From Tessaracoccus massiliensis (GTDB lineage: Bacteria > Actinomycetota > Actinomycetes > Propionibacteriales > Propionibacteriaceae): 64,000 nt of DNA. Each line of letters opens with the position of its first letter. The first letter of the stretch is position 1. The stretch spans positions 598,144-662,143 of the forward strand of contig NZ_LN623543.1 in the NCBI RefSeq assembly GCF_000826065.2, in the 5' to 3' direction. Below, in pieces: positions 9,829 through 19,648 of this stretch. The notes under the pieces were generated by a model, which worked only from the letters and a program-made list of their open reading frames with translations, did no database searches and was not told where the DNA came from. Made by a program: the position numbers and the translations under genes.

Positions 9829-11567
9829 AGCACTTCCTCTTCCCACTCGGGGGCCATGTCGCGGGCCACGCGGATCTCATCGTTGCTGACGCCGGCGGGC
9901 ACCATCGGCCACACCATGGCGTCCTTGTGCACCACGAACTCGATCACGACGGGGCGGTCGTTGATCTCCAGTGCCTGCTGGATCGCCGATTCCATCTCCA
10001 CCTCGTTGGTGGCGCGGAGCCCGGCGCAGCCCATGGCCTCCGCGAGCATCGGGAAGTTCGGCAGCGATTCGGTCATCAGGTCCGTGTTGGAGTAGCGCCC
10101 CTCGTAGAAGAGGGACTGCCACTGCCGCACCATGCCCAACGCGTTGTTGTTGATGATGGCGATCTTGATGGGGATGTTGTTGATCGCGCAGGTGACGAGT
10201 TCCTGATTGGTCATCTGGAAGCAGCCGTCGCCGTCGATCCCCCACACCGTGGCGTCGGGATTGGCGACCTTGGCACCCATCGCGGCGGGCACGCAGAATC
10301 CCATGGTGCCCGCGCCACCCGAGTTGAGCCAGGTGTTCGGCTTCTCATGCGGCAGGAAGTGCGCCGACCACATCTGGTGCTGGCCCACGCCAGCGGCGAA
10401 GATGCTGTCTGCCGGGCTCAGCTGCCCGATGCGCTGCACCACCTCCTGCGGCGAGAGCTTGCCGTCGGGGGCCTCCTCCCAGCGGGGCTGGTAGCGGGCC
10501 TTCATGCTGCCCAGCTGGTGACGCCACGCGTCGATCTGCGGCGCCTCGTACGCCTCGATGGCCTCGTTGAGCTGGACCAGCGTCTGCTTCACGTCACCCA
10601 CGATGGGGATGTCGACGGGCTTGTTCTTGCCGATCTCGGCAGGGTCGATGTCCGCGTGGATGACCTTGGCACCCATCGCGAAACTGTCGAGCTTGCCGGT
10701 GACCCTGTCATCGAAACGGGTGCCCAGCGCAATGAGCAGATCGGACTTCTGCAGGGCGCCGACGGCGGCGACGGTGCCGTGCATGCCCGGCATGCCCATG
10801 TTCAGTTCGTGGGAATCCGGCAGCACACCGCGCGCCATCAGGGTGGTCACGACGGGGATGCGGGTCTTCTCGACGAACTCGGCCAGCTCCGCGTGCGCGC
10901 GGGCCGACATCACGCCGCCACCCACGTAGAGCACGGGGCGCTTGGCCTCGGAGATCATCTTCGCCGCGGCGCGGATCTGCCGCGAGTGCGGCTTGACCGT
11001 GGGCCGGTAGCCCGGCAGGTCGATCGACTCCGGCCACACGAACGGCTCGGTGTTGGTCAGCGCATCCTTGGCGATGTCGACGAGCACCGGGCCGGGCCGC
11101 CCCGTCGACGCCAGGTGGAACGCCTCCTGGATGGCCCGCGGGATGCCGGCGGTCTCCTTGATGAGGTAGCTGTGCTTGGTGATCGGCATCGAGATGCCGC
11201 GGATGTCGGCCTCCTGGAAGGCGTCGGTGCCGATGGAGGAGCTGTTGACCTGGCCCGTGATCGCGACGATGGGCGTGGAGTCCATGTACGCGTTGGCCAG
11301 CGGCGTCACCAGGTTGGTGGCGCCGGGACCCGATGTGGCGATGCAGACGCCGACGCGGCCCGAGGCCAGCGCATAGCCCTCGGCGGCATGTCCGGCGCCC
11401 TGCTCGTGTCGCACCAGGATGTGGCGGATCTTCGAGTCGTAGAGCGGATCGTAGGCCGGGAGGATGGCGCCGCCGGGGATGCCGAACGCTACATCGACGC
11501 CGATTCGTTCGAGTGACTCGACGAGTGCCTGGGCCCCCGTCATGAGCTGACCGTCTGTCTGCGCCAT
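9825..11567 (-). CDS. ilvB: Acetolactate synthase large (catalytic) subunit
   Basis: A 580-aa thiamine-diphosphate enzyme. It joins two pyruvates to 2-acetolactate, or pyruvate and 2-oxobutyrate to 2-aceto-2-hydroxybutyrate. The N-terminal PYR domain has the catalytic Glu in [15 protein letters not shown], the central domain binds FAD ([10 protein letters not shown]), and the C-terminal PP domain carries the ThDP motif [14 protein letters not shown]...NNNALGMV. The start at 11567 has GGGAGAGG upstream; the alternative ATG 45 nt earlier is not needed. An attenuator and BCAA-rich leader peptide lie directly upstream. It likely uses 2-oxobutyrate made through cimA. Confidence 0.97.
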
Positions 11568-11613
11568 TGCCTCTCCCTTCTCATTGCAGTGGCTCGTGGG
11601 TTCGTCATTCAAG

Positions 11614-11638
11614 AAAAAACCCCCGTTGCCCGTCGGGG
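11614..11638 (-). terminator. ilvB attenuator terminator
   Basis: On the minus strand, CCCCG-ACGGGCAA-CGGGG is followed by GTTTTTT, about 45 nt before the ilvB start and downstream of a short BCAA leader ORF. This is the termination hairpin of a classical transcription attenuator. Confidence 0.85.
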
Positions 11639-11648
11639 CATACGAGGG

Positions 11649-11679
11649 AGCGCTTCGGTTCCGGTTCCGGAGAAGCGCT
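11649..11679 (-). promoter_or_regulatory. ilv leader hairpin (pause/antiterminator arm)
   Basis: AGCGCTTC and GAAGCGCT form an 8-bp stem whose first bases touch the leader-peptide stop codon. A ribosome stalled at the Val-Ile-Ile-Leu codons could change whether this or the terminator hairpin forms. The loop repeats CCGGAA/CCGGAACC. The mechanism is inferred from position. Confidence 0.6.
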
Positions 11680-11713
11680 ACAAGATGATTACGAGCCAGC
11701 TGGTCTTGGGCAT
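11678..11713 (-). CDS. ilvBNC leader peptide (11 aa, [11 protein letters not shown])
   Basis: A very short ORF with a good ribosome-binding site (GGGGAGGG 7 nt upstream) that encodes [11 protein letters not shown] and a TAG stop. Five of the last five residues are Leu, Val, Ile, Ile and Leu, the regulatory amino acids of this pathway. It is followed by a stem-loop and a U-tract terminator before ilvB. Scarcity of charged Leu, Val or Ile tRNA would stall the ribosome here and favour read-through into ilvBNC, as known for other BCAA attenuators. A TTGACA at 11743-11748 on the minus strand may be the -35 of the promoter; the matching -10 is weak. Confidence 0.85.
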   Translation of the reverse strand: MPKTSWLVIIL

Positions 11714-11777
11714 GGCCTAACCCTCCCCTGTGCCCGGCCCCCTGTCAAGCATTGGCGGGGCATCGTCCGAAATGTAA

Positions 11778-11810
11778 GACGGCGGGGCGGGAAGCTCCCG
11801 GCCCGCCGTC
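11778..11810 (-). terminator. Hairpin terminator after the 11835-12356 gene
   Basis: GACGGCGGG and CCCGCCGTC pair, with an inner GGG/CCC extension, about 25 nt beyond the stop of the upstream minus-strand gene. The U-tract is weak (TTACATTT). Confidence 0.6.
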
Positions 11811-11834
11811 CTGCAACCCGTCAGGGACGTGCGA

Positions 11835-12356
11835 TCACTCGCGCACCTCGGTGGCGCCGTCAGCGCGCACACCGCGGTCGGCGACGACGGCCTCGCGGGG
11901 ACGAAGAGTGGTCAGCGCCCAGCCGATGAGACCGAGCATGAGGCCCAGGCCGATGACGAGGGCGGAGACGCCGTAGGCGACCACGGAGGTGAACAGGGAG
12001 GCGCGGAGGAAGGAGGCGTCCATCATGGTGGCGCGCTGCTGCTGGTATTCCTCAGCCTTGGCCTCGTCGCCGGCGTCGCGGGCCTCGTTGGCGAGCTTGC
12101 CCAGGCTGGCGTAGGTCTCGCCGTTGGAGCCGGCCACCGCGTGCTGGTTGATGGTCTCGGCCTGCGCGAAGGCGCTGATGGGGCCGCCGACGGGCTTGCC
12201 GGCGTAGGCGCCGTTCATGAACTCGGAGTCGCCCGGAACCGTGATGTTCTCAGCCTTCAGCTGCGAGGTGACCATCCCCCAGGTGACCGCACCGGCGACG
12301 ATGAGGATGATGCCGGCGATGATCGACAGGATGCCGACGATTTTGGTGGCCTTCAT
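11835..12356 (-). CDS. Two-helix membrane protein, actinobacterial hypothetical
   Basis: A 173-aa protein with an N-terminal transmembrane helix (about residues 7-30, VGILSIIAGIILIVAGAVTW), an external loop of about 90 aa, and a second helix (about 122-150, VAYGVSALVIGLGLMLGLIG). Similar actinobacterial proteins are often database-labelled aromatic ring-opening dioxygenase LigA, which this topology does not support. The loop has the pattern FMNGAYAGKPVGGPISAFAQ and no Cys. It stands alone between the ilv attenuator and the HIT gene. No function is proposed. Confidence 0.8.
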   Translation of the reverse strand: MKATKIVGILSIIAGIILIVAGAVTWGMVTSQLKAENITVPGDSEFMNGAYAGKPVGGPISAFAQAETINQHAVAGSNGETYASLGKLANEARDAGDEAKAEEYQQQRATMMDASFLRASLFTSVVAYGVSALVIGLGLMLGLIGWALTTLRPREAVVADRGVRADGATEVRE

Positions 12357-12504
12357 GCGAAGCCCTTTCTATCTGTTCCGTGGTGCATTCGCACCCCCGT
12401 GAAAAGGAGGGCCGCTCCCGAACCTCCGAGCCGTTACCTTACGGGGGTCAGGTACCCGTGCGTGACGACACGCCGTGAGCCTGCCGGTCAGACCCAGGTA
12501 GTGC

Positions 12505-12900
12505 CTAATCTGCGACCACGGTCTGATGCACCTCGTCGAGATCTGCGGTGACCTCGGCCTTCATGTTGGCGATCCCGGGGTTGTCCGCATACCGCGGAAT
12601 GACGTGCACGTGGGTGTGGAACACCTCCTGACCGGACACGGATCCGGCGTTGGAGACCACGTTGCAGGCGTCGGCGCCCAGCCTGTCCTTCAGTAGCCGG
12701 CCGACGCGGGCCACGGCCGGGCCGACCTCGGCGAGCACGTCGTCTCCCTCCAACACGTCGGCGGTGTGGCGCTTCGGGATCACCAGGGTGTGGCCCTTCT
12801 GCCAAGGCGAGATGTCGAGGAACGCGTAGGCGGCGTCATCCTCGTAGACCTTCTTGGAAGGGATCTCGCCAGCGACGATCTTGCAGAACAGGCAGTCCAT
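12505..12900 (-). CDS. HIT family nucleotide-binding protein
   Basis: A 131-aa histidine-triad protein of the HINT type. The catalytic motif HTHVHV lies at residues 95-100. MDCLFCKIVAGEIPSKKVYE is the typical N-terminus, with two Cys that may bind zinc. Family members hydrolyse nucleoside phosphoramidates and similar adenylated compounds. The ATG at 12900 is preceded by AAGGAG and lies 16 nt after hisF, so the two genes likely share an mRNA. The physiological substrate is not known. Confidence 0.92.
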   Translation of the reverse strand: MDCLFCKIVAGEIPSKKVYEDDAAYAFLDISPWQKGHTLVIPKRHTADVLEGDDVLAEVGPAVARVGRLLKDRLGADACNVVSNAGSVSGQEVFHTHVHVIPRYADNPGIANMKAEVTADLDEVHQTVVAD

Positions 12901-12916
12901 GTCTGTCTCCTTGGTT

Positions 12917-13678
12917 TCAGCGGATTTCGAACCCGGCCTCGCGCAGGCCGGTCTTGACTTCTTCGACGGTGAGCGTGCCGTAGTGGAACACGCTGGCGGC
13001 CAGCACCGCGTCAGCCCCGGCACGGGCGGCCTCGACGAAGTGCTCGACGGTGCCCGCGCCACCGGAGGCGATGAGCGGCACGTCGACGGCCTCGCGCACC
13101 GCGCGCAGCATCTCGAGGTCGAAGCCGTCGGTGGTGCCGTCGGCGTCCATGGAGTTGAGCAGGATCTCCCCCACACCCCGCTCGCAGCCCTCCCGGGCCC
13201 ATGCGAGGGCGTCGACCCCGGCCGATTTCTTGCCACCGTGCGTGGTCACCCCGAAGCCAGACGGCATCGACTCCTCACGGCGGGCGTCGACGGACAGCAC
13301 GAGCACCTGGTTGCCGAACGTCCTGGCGATCTCGTCGATCACCTCGGGCCGGGCGAGCGCGCCGGTGTTGATGCCCACCTTGTCGGCGCCTGAGCGCAGC
13401 AGCGCGTCCACGTCCTCAACGGAGCGCACTCCCCCGCCCACGGTGAGCGGGATGAACACCGTCTCGGCGCAGCGGGCCACCATCGCGCGGGTGGTGGCGC
13501 GCGCCTCCACGGACGCGGAGATGTCGAGGAAGGTCAGTTCATCGGCGCCCTGCGCGGAGTACCGGGCGGCAAGCTCGACGGGGTCGCCGGCGTCGCGGAG
13601 ATTCTGGAAGTTGACCCCCTTGACGACGCGCCCGTCATGGACGTCCAGGCAGGGGATCACACGTAACGCGACAGGCAT
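12917..13678 (-). CDS. hisF: Imidazole glycerol phosphate synthase cyclase subunit
   Basis: A 253-aa TIM-barrel enzyme that, with HisH-derived ammonia, converts PRFAR to imidazole glycerol phosphate and AICAR in histidine synthesis. [19 protein letters not shown] includes the catalytic Asp 11. [20 protein letters not shown] and the second catalytic Asp in [15 protein letters not shown] are present, and [10 protein letters not shown] binds the phosphate. It starts 1 nt after the helY stop and precedes the HIT gene. No other his gene is in the window, so hisF is split from, or at the end of, its biosynthetic cluster. Confidence 0.95.
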   Translation of the reverse strand: MPVALRVIPCLDVHDGRVVKGVNFQNLRDAGDPVELAARYSAQGADELTFLDISASVEARATTRAMVARCAETVFIPLTVGGGVRSVEDVDALLRSGADKVGINTGALARPEVIDEIARTFGNQVLVLSVDARREESMPSGFGVTTHGGKKSAGVDALAWAREGCERGVGEILLNSMDADGTTDGFDLEMLRAVREAVDVPLIASGGAGTVEHFVEAARAGADAVLAASVFHYGTLTVEEVKTGLREAGFEIR

Positions 13679-13679
13679 C

Positions 13680-16427
13680 TCAGTCCTCCGTCATTTCGGC
13701 CGCGACGACGCCGCGACGCATCGAATCGGCCACCGCATGGCACGTGCGGCGCAGGTCTCCGGGCCCGACGGCGGTGGCGAGCTGGCCGGCGAGGTCGATG
13801 ACCTGGCGCACCCAGCGCACAAAGTCGCCCGCCGACAAACTGGTCACGGCCAGCACCTTCGACAGTTCCTGGCCTGAGGACCACCGCCAGGCGGCCTCGG
13901 CGAAGCCGATGTCCGGCTCGCGGCCCCGGTCGCGCTTGTGGTGACGCTCCAGCTTGCCCACCTCGCGCCACACCTCGCGCAGGCGGGACTGGGCGCGCTC
14001 CGATTCCGGATCGGGCATCCGCGGCAGCACCGCGTCGCGGGTGGGGCGCGACTCGTAGACCAGCGTCGAGAGCACCGCCGCCAACTGCGGCGGCGCGAGG
14101 TCCGCGAACACGTCGCGGCGGATAGCCTCGGCGGCCACCAGGTCGAGCTCGTTGTAGATCCGACGCAGCATGCGGCCGGCATCGGTGAGCGTGTCGCCGT
14201 CGAGGTACCCGAGGTCGCTCAGCACCGCAAGGACGCGCTCGAACTGCACGGCCAGCGAGTTGGCCCGGCCCGTGATCTGGGCCTCCATCCGCTGCGACTC
14301 GCGCTCGAGCCTGATCACCCGGGCAGCCTCCACCGCGTGGAGTTCGCGGTCCGGGCATGCGTGGCAGGGGTGGGCCTTGAGCTCGGCCCGCAGTTGGCGG
14401 ATCTGTCGCTGCACCTCGCCGTCGGACGGCGGTGCAGTGTCCGGAATCTCCGGGTCCGTCGCCTCGATCTTGTTGCTCATCGCCGACAGCAGCGAGCGGC
14501 GGTCCGCCCGGTCGCGGACGGAGAAGTGCCGCGGCACCCGCACCCGCCCCACCGGCGTCAACGGGCCTGGGATGTCGTGTGGTTGCAGCTTGAGCACAGT
14601 GTGGTCCCCGGAGATGATCTCAGCCCACGGCTCGGCCTGCCGGCCCTTCTGTCCGATGCGCAGCACCACGGACCAGCCCTGGCGCGGGACGTGCACGATG
14701 TCGCCGGGCATCAGCGTGGTCAGCGACCGCCCGATGGTGTCGGCGAACTCCGCCCGGCGGGCCTTCGACGATGCGGCTTCCAGCCCGGAGATCTCGTCGC
14801 GGAGGCGGGCGTAGCTCATGAAATCACCCAGGTGGCACTCCACGGCTTCCCTGGCGACGGCGAGATCTGCCTGCATGGAACGCGTGGTGCGGGTGGTCTT
14901 CACCACGGATTTGTCGGTCTGGAACTGCGCGAAGGACTGGTTGAGCAGGTCCGAGGCGCGCTCCCGGCCCAGGGTGGCCATGAGGTTGACCGCCATGTTG
15001 TAGGTGGGCGCGAAGCTCGACCTCAGCGGATAGGTGCGCCGCGACGCGAGGCCGGCCACCGCCCGCGGGTCCATGCCCGACTGCCACAGGACCACGGCGT
15101 GGCCCTCCACGTCGATGCCGCGTCGGCCGGCGCGGCCGGTGAGCTGGGTGTACTCCCCGGGCGTGATGTCGACGTGCGCCTCGCCGTTGTACTTGGTGAG
15201 CTTCTCGATCACGACGGTGCGCGCGGGCATGTTGATGCCCAGCGCGAGGGTCTCGGTGGCGAAGACCAACTTCAGCGCGCCGGTGGAGAACCCCTCCTCC
15301 ACGATGGCCTTGAACGCGGGAAGCTGGCCCGCGTGGTGCGCGGCGACGCCGGCCATCAGGGCCTCGCGGAACCGCTCGTAGCCCAGCGCGTCGAGATCCG
15401 CGTGGGACAGGCCCTGCACGTGCTTGTCGGCGATCTCCCCCAGCAGCGCCGCCTCCGAGCGGCTGGTCAACGTGATGCCGGCGTCGTAGACCTGCCCGAC
15501 GGCCGCGTCGCAGCCCACGCGGGAGAAGATGAAGTAGATGGCCGGCAGCAGTTGGGCGCGGTCCAGCACGATGGCCACCTCGCTGCGGCTGGTGCGGCGC
15601 TCACGGAACCGTTCGTGCGCGGCCCCGCCGTACTGCCCGGAGCCCTGCGAGACGTGCCGCTTCCCACGGCCGGACCTGCCGCGCGGGCGGCGGGCGTCGT
15701 CGCGGACCCTGGATGCTTCGCCCTTGGAGACCTTCAGCAGTTCCCGGTTGACCTTCGCGGCGCGGGCGGCGGGCAGTTCCTGCGCCGTGGGCGCCACGCC
15801 GTCGAACAGGTCCATCAGCTTGCGGCCCACCAGCACGTGCTGGAACAGCGGGACCGGGCGCACCTCGGAGACGACGACGGCGAACTCGCCGCGCACGGTG
15901 CGCAGCCATTCGCCGAAGTCCTCGACGTTGCTCACCGTCGCCGACAGCGCCACGATCTGCACCGATTCGGCCAGCCCGAGGATGACCTCCTCCCACACGG
16001 CGCCGCGGAACCGGTCCGCCAGGTAGTGCACCTCGTCCATCACCACGTATCCCAGGTTGGCGAGGGTGGGTGAGGAGGCGTAGATCATGTTGCGCAGCAC
16101 CTCGGTGGTCATCACCACGATCTGCGCCTCAGAATTGATAGAGGTGTCGCCGGTCAGCAGCCCGACGCGGTCCGGGCCGTAGCGTTGGACCAGGTCGTGG
16201 TACTTCTGGTTCGACAGCGCCTTGATGGGCGTGGTGTAGAAGCATTTGCGGGACTGCTCCACGGCCAGGAACACGGCGAACTCTCCCACCACCGTCTTGC
16301 CTGCGCCGGTGGGGGCCGCCACCAGGACGCCGTGGCCCCCGGCGAGTTCACGGCAGCCGTCGAGTTGGTAGTCATCGAGTTCGTACGGGTAGAGCGCACT
16401 GAACTCTGCGATGAGTTGGTCATTCAT
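13680..16427 (-). CDS. helY: Ski2/Mtr4-like DExH-box RNA helicase (HelY type)
   Basis: A 915-aa superfamily 2 helicase. Walker A APTGAGKT lies at residues 38-45, the Walker B DEVH box at 131-134, SATVSN follows, and the second RecA domain contains a [12 protein letters not shown] motif VI. A basic insert near residues 230-265 ([14 protein letters not shown]) separates the lobes. The C-terminal DSHCT-type domain includes the Cys pair HPCHACPD. The start at 16427 has no clear Shine-Dalgarno sequence and lies 11 nt after the lipid-kinase stop, so it may rely on coupling. Homologues near tatC/pafBC are a known actinobacterial arrangement. An RNA-processing role is likely from the family, not proven. 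Confidence 0.92.
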   Translation of the reverse strand: MNDQLIAEFSALYPYELDDYQLDGCRELAGGHGVLVAAPTGAGKTVVGEFAVFLAVEQSRKCFYTTPIKALSNQKYHDLVQRYGPDRVGLLTGDTSINSEAQIVVMTTEVLRNMIYASSPTLANLGYVVMDEVHYLADRFRGAVWEEVILGLAESVQIVALSATVSNVEDFGEWLRTVRGEFAVVVSEVRPVPLFQHVLVGRKLMDLFDGVAPTAQELPAARAAKVNRELLKVSKGEASRVRDDARRPRGRSGRGKRHVSQGSGQYGGAAHERFRERRTSRSEVAIVLDRAQLLPAIYFIFSRVGCDAAVGQVYDAGITLTSRSEAALLGEIADKHVQGLSHADLDALGYERFREALMAGVAAHHAGQLPAFKAIVEEGFSTGALKLVFATETLALGINMPARTVVIEKLTKYNGEAHVDITPGEYTQLTGRAGRRGIDVEGHAVVLWQSGMDPRAVAGLASRRTYPLRSSFAPTYNMAVNLMATLGRERASDLLNQSFAQFQTDKSVVKTTRTTRSMQADLAVAREAVECHLGDFMSYARLRDEISGLEAASSKARRAEFADTIGRSLTTLMPGDIVHVPRQGWSVVLRIGQKGRQAEPWAEIISGDHTVLKLQPHDIPGPLTPVGRVRVPRHFSVRDRADRRSLLSAMSNKIEATDPEIPDTAPPSDGEVQRQIRQLRAELKAHPCHACPDRELHAVEAARVIRLERESQRMEAQITGRANSLAVQFERVLAVLSDLGYLDGDTLTDAGRMLRRIYNELDLVAAEAIRRDVFADLAPPQLAAVLSTLVYESRPTRDAVLPRMPDPESERAQSRLREVWREVGKLERHHKRDRGREPDIGFAEAAWRWSSGQELSKVLAVTSLSAGDFVRWVRQVIDLAGQLATAVGPGDLRRTCHAVADSMRRGVVAAEMTED

Positions 16428-16438
16428 TAGGGGATAAG

Positions 16439-17353
16439 TTACCCGACGATGACGCGAAGGCACTGCGGGACGCACTCGACCGTGGCGGGCACGTCGCCCA
16501 TCTCCTCGCCGTCGCCCATGAGGAACAGCCCGTCGCCGTCGACCTCCACCCGACGCGCGCGCAACTGCTCCACGACCGGATCGGTGACGAAACCGCCGGA
16601 ATACACCGTCGGCAGCAGCCGCAGCAGCTTGCCGCGGCTGGCTTCGTGGATGATCGTGACGTCCAACAGGCCGTCGGCGGCATCGGCCTCTGGCGCGATC
16701 TGCATTCCGCCGCCAAAGATGCCGGTGTTGCACACCGCCACCAGCATCGCCTTGAGCTCGCGGGCCTCCCCGTCGATCACGAGCCGGTAGTTGAGCGGGG
16801 AGAATCCCGCCAGTTCGCGCAGGGCGATCCAGCCGTAGCTGAGCGCGCCGAACCGCATGCGGATGTCGTTGGTGGCGCGGTTGACGCGCGCGTCGTAGCC
16901 GCTGGAGACCACCGCACCCACGTAGCGCGGGTCTCCCCCGTTGGTGAGGCGGCTGAGGTCCATCACGCGGGTGGTGCCGGTGACGATGGCCTCGACGGAT
17001 TCCATCACGGATTTCGGGATTCCTGCGCCACGGGCGAAGTCGTTGCCCGTGCCTGCGGGGATGACGGCAAGCGTCGCGTCGGTGCCGGCGCAGGCATTGA
17101 GGCCCAGGTGGGCCATCCCGTCGCCGCCCATGACAGCGACCACGTCGCCCTCACGTGCTTGGAGCGCCAGGGCGCGTGTCAGGTCCCGGGCCTGTTCGTA
17201 GGAGCGGGAGGTGACGATGCTCACCTCTGCACCGTGGATGCCCTCCTGCAGCCGCCTGGCCACCTTGGGCAGGGCGCGGCGGGCTTTCCCACCGCCGGAC
17301 GCTTCGTTGCACACGACGCTGATCAGGCGCCGCTTCGCGAGCTCGGTGCTCAC
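16439..17353 (-). CDS. Diacylglycerol/lipid kinase family protein
   Basis: A 304-aa protein with the diacylglycerol kinase catalytic domain: VVAVMGGDGMAHLGLNA and VIPAGTGNDFARG are the nucleotide and catalytic motifs, near residues 72-115. The all-beta C-terminal lobe contains MQIAPEADAADGLLDVTII. It probably phosphorylates a lipid or isoprenoid on the cytoplasmic membrane face. Members vary between diacylglycerol, undecaprenol-like and sphingoid substrates. It starts with GTG overlapping the tatC stop as GTGA, which couples it to the Tat genes. Confidence 0.9.
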   Translation of the reverse strand: MSTELAKRRLISVVCNEASGGGKARRALPKVARRLQEGIHGAEVSIVTSRSYEQARDLTRALALQAREGDVVAVMGGDGMAHLGLNACAGTDATLAVIPAGTGNDFARGAGIPKSVMESVEAIVTGTTRVMDLSRLTNGGDPRYVGAVVSSGYDARVNRATNDIRMRFGALSYGWIALRELAGFSPLNYRLVIDGEARELKAMLVAVCNTGIFGGGMQIAPEADAADGLLDVTIIHEASRGKLLRLLPTVYSGGFVTDPVVEQLRARRVEVDGDGLFLMGDGEEMGDVPATVECVPQCLRVIVG

Positions 17354-18216
17354 TGACCGTCGTCCAGGTCGACGGCGTACTCGGCGGCGGTTTCCTCGGT
17401 GATGCCGCGGCGTTTGTCGAGGATCCGGCAGATGATCTCCGCCACGAAGAACATGCCGCTGAGCGGCACGGCCAGCGCCAGCAGGGAGAAGGGATCCGTG
17501 GTGGGGGTGGCGATGGCGGCGAAGACCACGCTGCCGAACACGACGCCCTTGCGCGCCTTCTTGAGTTGATGGCCACGCACCACGCCGCCCATGTTGAGGC
17601 CGACCAGCAGCACGGGCAGCAGGAACGACAGGCCGAAGACCAGGATGATCTTGATCTCCATGCCGAGGAAGTTCCAGATGTCCAGCAGGTTGGTGATGTT
17701 CATGTTCTGCGGCGTGAAGCTCAGGAGCACCTCAATGCCCTTGGGCCACACGATGTAGCCCAGCGCGCAGCCCGCCAGGAACAGGGGAAGGGAGACGGCC
17801 ACGAAGCCCAGGGCGTACTTCTTCTCCTTGGTGAGGAGACCGGGCGCGACGAATGCCCAGATCTGCCACATCCACACCGGCGAGGTGATGATGAAGCCGG
17901 CAAGCAGACACACCACTACCGCTACCGTGAACGCCTGGGTGACGCCCTGGTTCACGATCATGGTTTCCGCGCCGCGCTCCGCCTCAAGGATCGCCCGGGC
18001 ACGCTCCCAGGGGGCCAGGATGAACTCGACGAGCCGGCGGTAGAAGAAGCCGGCGAGGGCGGCCCCGATGATCATCGCCCCTACGGAGACGAAAAGGCGG
18101 TAGCGCAGTTCGCGCAGGTGGTCCCAGATCGACATCGTCCCGCCCGGGCCACCCTTGGGTGGCAGCAGCCAGGCGAACCGACCCTTGGCGGACGGTTCAG
18201 TGGTTGCGGCCGCCAT
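17350..18216 (-). CDS. tatC: Sec-independent protein translocase TatC
   Basis: A 288-aa six-helix membrane protein, the twin-arginine signal receptor of the Tat export system. The conserved N-terminal MSIWDHLRELRYRL precedes the first helix, and the first periplasmic loop and later helices contain FIITSPVWMWQIWAFVAPGL and FVAVSLPLFLAGCALGY. An N-terminal extension of about 25 aa and a charged C-terminal tail (DKRRGITEETAAEYAVD) are typical for Actinobacteria. It follows tatA by 2 nt and overlaps the lipid-kinase gene by 4 nt. Confidence 0.96.
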   Translation of the reverse strand: MAAATTEPSAKGRFAWLLPPKGGPGGTMSIWDHLRELRYRLFVSVGAMIIGAALAGFFYRRLVEFILAPWERARAILEAERGAETMIVNQGVTQAFTVAVVVCLLAGFIITSPVWMWQIWAFVAPGLLTKEKKYALGFVAVSLPLFLAGCALGYIVWPKGIEVLLSFTPQNMNITNLLDIWNFLGMEIKIILVFGLSFLLPVLLVGLNMGGVVRGHQLKKARKGVVFGSVVFAAIATPTTDPFSLLALAVPLSGMFFVAEIICRILDKRRGITEETAAEYAVDLDDGQ

Positions 18217-18218
18217 GA

Positions 18219-18470
18219 TCAGCCTTCGTGGGGCTTCCGGTCACGGGGATCGATCTCGGGCTGGACGATCTCGGCGTCGACGACCTCTTCGTCGTGCCGG
18301 GTGGCGCCGTCCTCGCCCTCGACGCCCTTGACCTCCTGCTTGAACTCACGGATGGAACGGCCCATGCCCTTGCCGACACCGGCCAGGCGTGAGCCGCCGA
18401 ACAATAGCAGCGCGACGACGAGAATGATCACCCATTCCCAGCCGCCCGTCAGAAACAACAGAGTAGGCAT
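18219..18470 (-). CDS. tatA: Sec-independent protein translocase subunit TatA
   Basis: An 83-aa protein with one N-terminal membrane helix (about residues 8-25, WEWVIILVVALLLFGGSRL), then the hinge and amphipathic helix GVGKGMGRSIREFKQEVKG, and an acidic tail. It forms the pore-like assembly of the Tat pathway. The start MPTLLFL at 18470 has AAAGGGA upstream; a 32-codon upstream extension is not homologous to TatA. No TatB gene is nearby. Confidence 0.94.
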   Translation of the reverse strand: MPTLLFLTGGWEWVIILVVALLLFGGSRLAGVGKGMGRSIREFKQEVKGVEGEDGATRHDEEVVDAEIVQPEIDPRDRKPHEG

Positions 18471-18519
18471 TGGTCCCTTTCCTGGGCGACGGCGGGCGCC
18501 GCCCTCATGCGATGACAGT

Positions 18520-18705
18520 CTAGTCCGGCAGGCGCGAAGTCTTCTCAAGCTGACCCAGCATGTCACGCATGTGTGCCACGTGGCCGTTCAGTTGTCCGAT
18601 CTCCGCCCGCACATCCGCCGTCTTGTGGATGAGCGACACCCCGCCGATGATCAGCCCGACCACCCCTATGAGGGCGAGCACTCCGACAACGATGACCCAG
18701 ATCAC
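18520..18705 (-). CDS. Small membrane protein with C-terminal coiled coil
   Basis: A 61-aa protein with a hydrophobic helix at about residues 2-25 (VIVVGVLALIGVVGLIIGG) and a helical tail (ADVRAEIGQLNGHVAHMRD) with heptad spacing. The GTG at 18705 gives the best length; it lies 10 nt after the pafC stop. The position between pafC and tatA suggests co-transcription. It is not TatB: the helix is followed by no Pro hinge. No function is known to me. Confidence 0.6.
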   Translation of the reverse strand: MIWVIVVGVLALIGVVGLIIGGVSLIHKTADVRAEIGQLNGHVAHMRDMLGQLEKTSRLPD

Positions 18706-18715
18706 GCAACGGATG

Positions 18716-19648
18716 CTACCCGACGCGGCCCTCATAGGCAGCCAACGCAGCAGCCGCCCTCGTCCGGGCCGCCTCGGCCACCTGCTCGTCCGAGACATCC
18801 ATCACGGCAGAGCCGAGCCGCAGGATCAGCGATACGGCCCAGTCGTGGGAGGCCACCGGGAACGTCACGGCCAGCCGGTCGCCGCCGTCCTCCACCGCCG
18901 TCGTCGGGTAGTACTCGCTGATCCAGCGGGCCGAGGGGAGGACGGTGAGCGTCAGCTGGCGCGGCACGTCGCGGAACCATCCCTCGGGCGGGGCCCCGCG
19001 GTCCGCCGCGGCGTCGTTCAGCGGCGTGACGGATTCGAGTCTGTCGAGGCGGAAGCTGCGCCATGCCTGGCGGGGCCGGCTCCACGCATCGAGATAGGTG
19101 AAGCCGTCGACGAGGCTCAGGCGGGCGGGCTCGACCACAGCCTCCGTGGTGCCGGGGCGGCCGGGCGTACGGTACCCGAGGAGCACGGCACGGCGGGCGT
19201 CGATGGCCCTGGTCAGCGCGGCGCGGTGCCCAGGATCCGTGGAGACCACGTTGACGCTGAGGGGGCCGTCGGCCTCCCCCACCGCCGCCTCCAGCTTCGC
19301 CAGGGCGCTGGCCGCAGCGTCCGAGCTGCCGGCCACGTCCACGACGAGGCGCAGCGCCGCCATGAGGCTGGCCGCCTCCGCCGGCCTCAGCCGCAGCGGC
19401 CGGGCCAGCACATCGGCGTTGCGGAACTCGATGCGTCCCTGCTCCCGCACGGCCTCGATGTCCACGTCGAACAGATCGTCGTAGTAGCCGCCCGGCAGCC
19501 CGCAGAACTGCAGCACCTCCAGGTCCTTGATGATCTGCTGCGGCGCAACGTCGAAGACGCGGGCCACCACGTCCACCTCGACGCCAGGATGGGCCGAGAG
19601 GTAGGGCACCAGCCGCAGCAGCCTGGCGATCTGTTCGTCTGACCTCAC
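18716..19648 (-). CDS. pafC: WYL-domain transcriptional activator PafC
   Basis: A 310-aa protein with an N-terminal winged helix (about residues 1-60, LLRLVPYLSAHPGVEVDVVA) and a WYL domain in the second half (about 130-200, DARRAVLLGYRTPG, FTYLDAWSRPRQAWRSFRLD), then a WCX-type C-terminus. PafBC is the mycobacterial activator of LexA-independent DNA-damage genes. It starts with GTG overlapping the pafB stop as GTGA. A matching PafBC-type promoter precedes recA at 47766-47788 in this window, which supports the assignment. Confidence 0.9.
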   Translation of the reverse strand: MRSDEQIARLLRLVPYLSAHPGVEVDVVARVFDVAPQQIIKDLEVLQFCGLPGGYYDDLFDVDIEAVREQGRIEFRNADVLARPLRLRPAEAASLMAALRLVVDVAGSSDAAASALAKLEAAVGEADGPLSVNVVSTDPGHRAALTRAIDARRAVLLGYRTPGRPGTTEAVVEPARLSLVDGFTYLDAWSRPRQAWRSFRLDRLESVTPLNDAAADRGAPPEGWFRDVPRQLTLTVLPSARWISEYYPTTAVEDGGDRLAVTFPVASHDWAVSLILRLGSAVMDVSDEQVAEAARTRAAAALAAYEGRVG

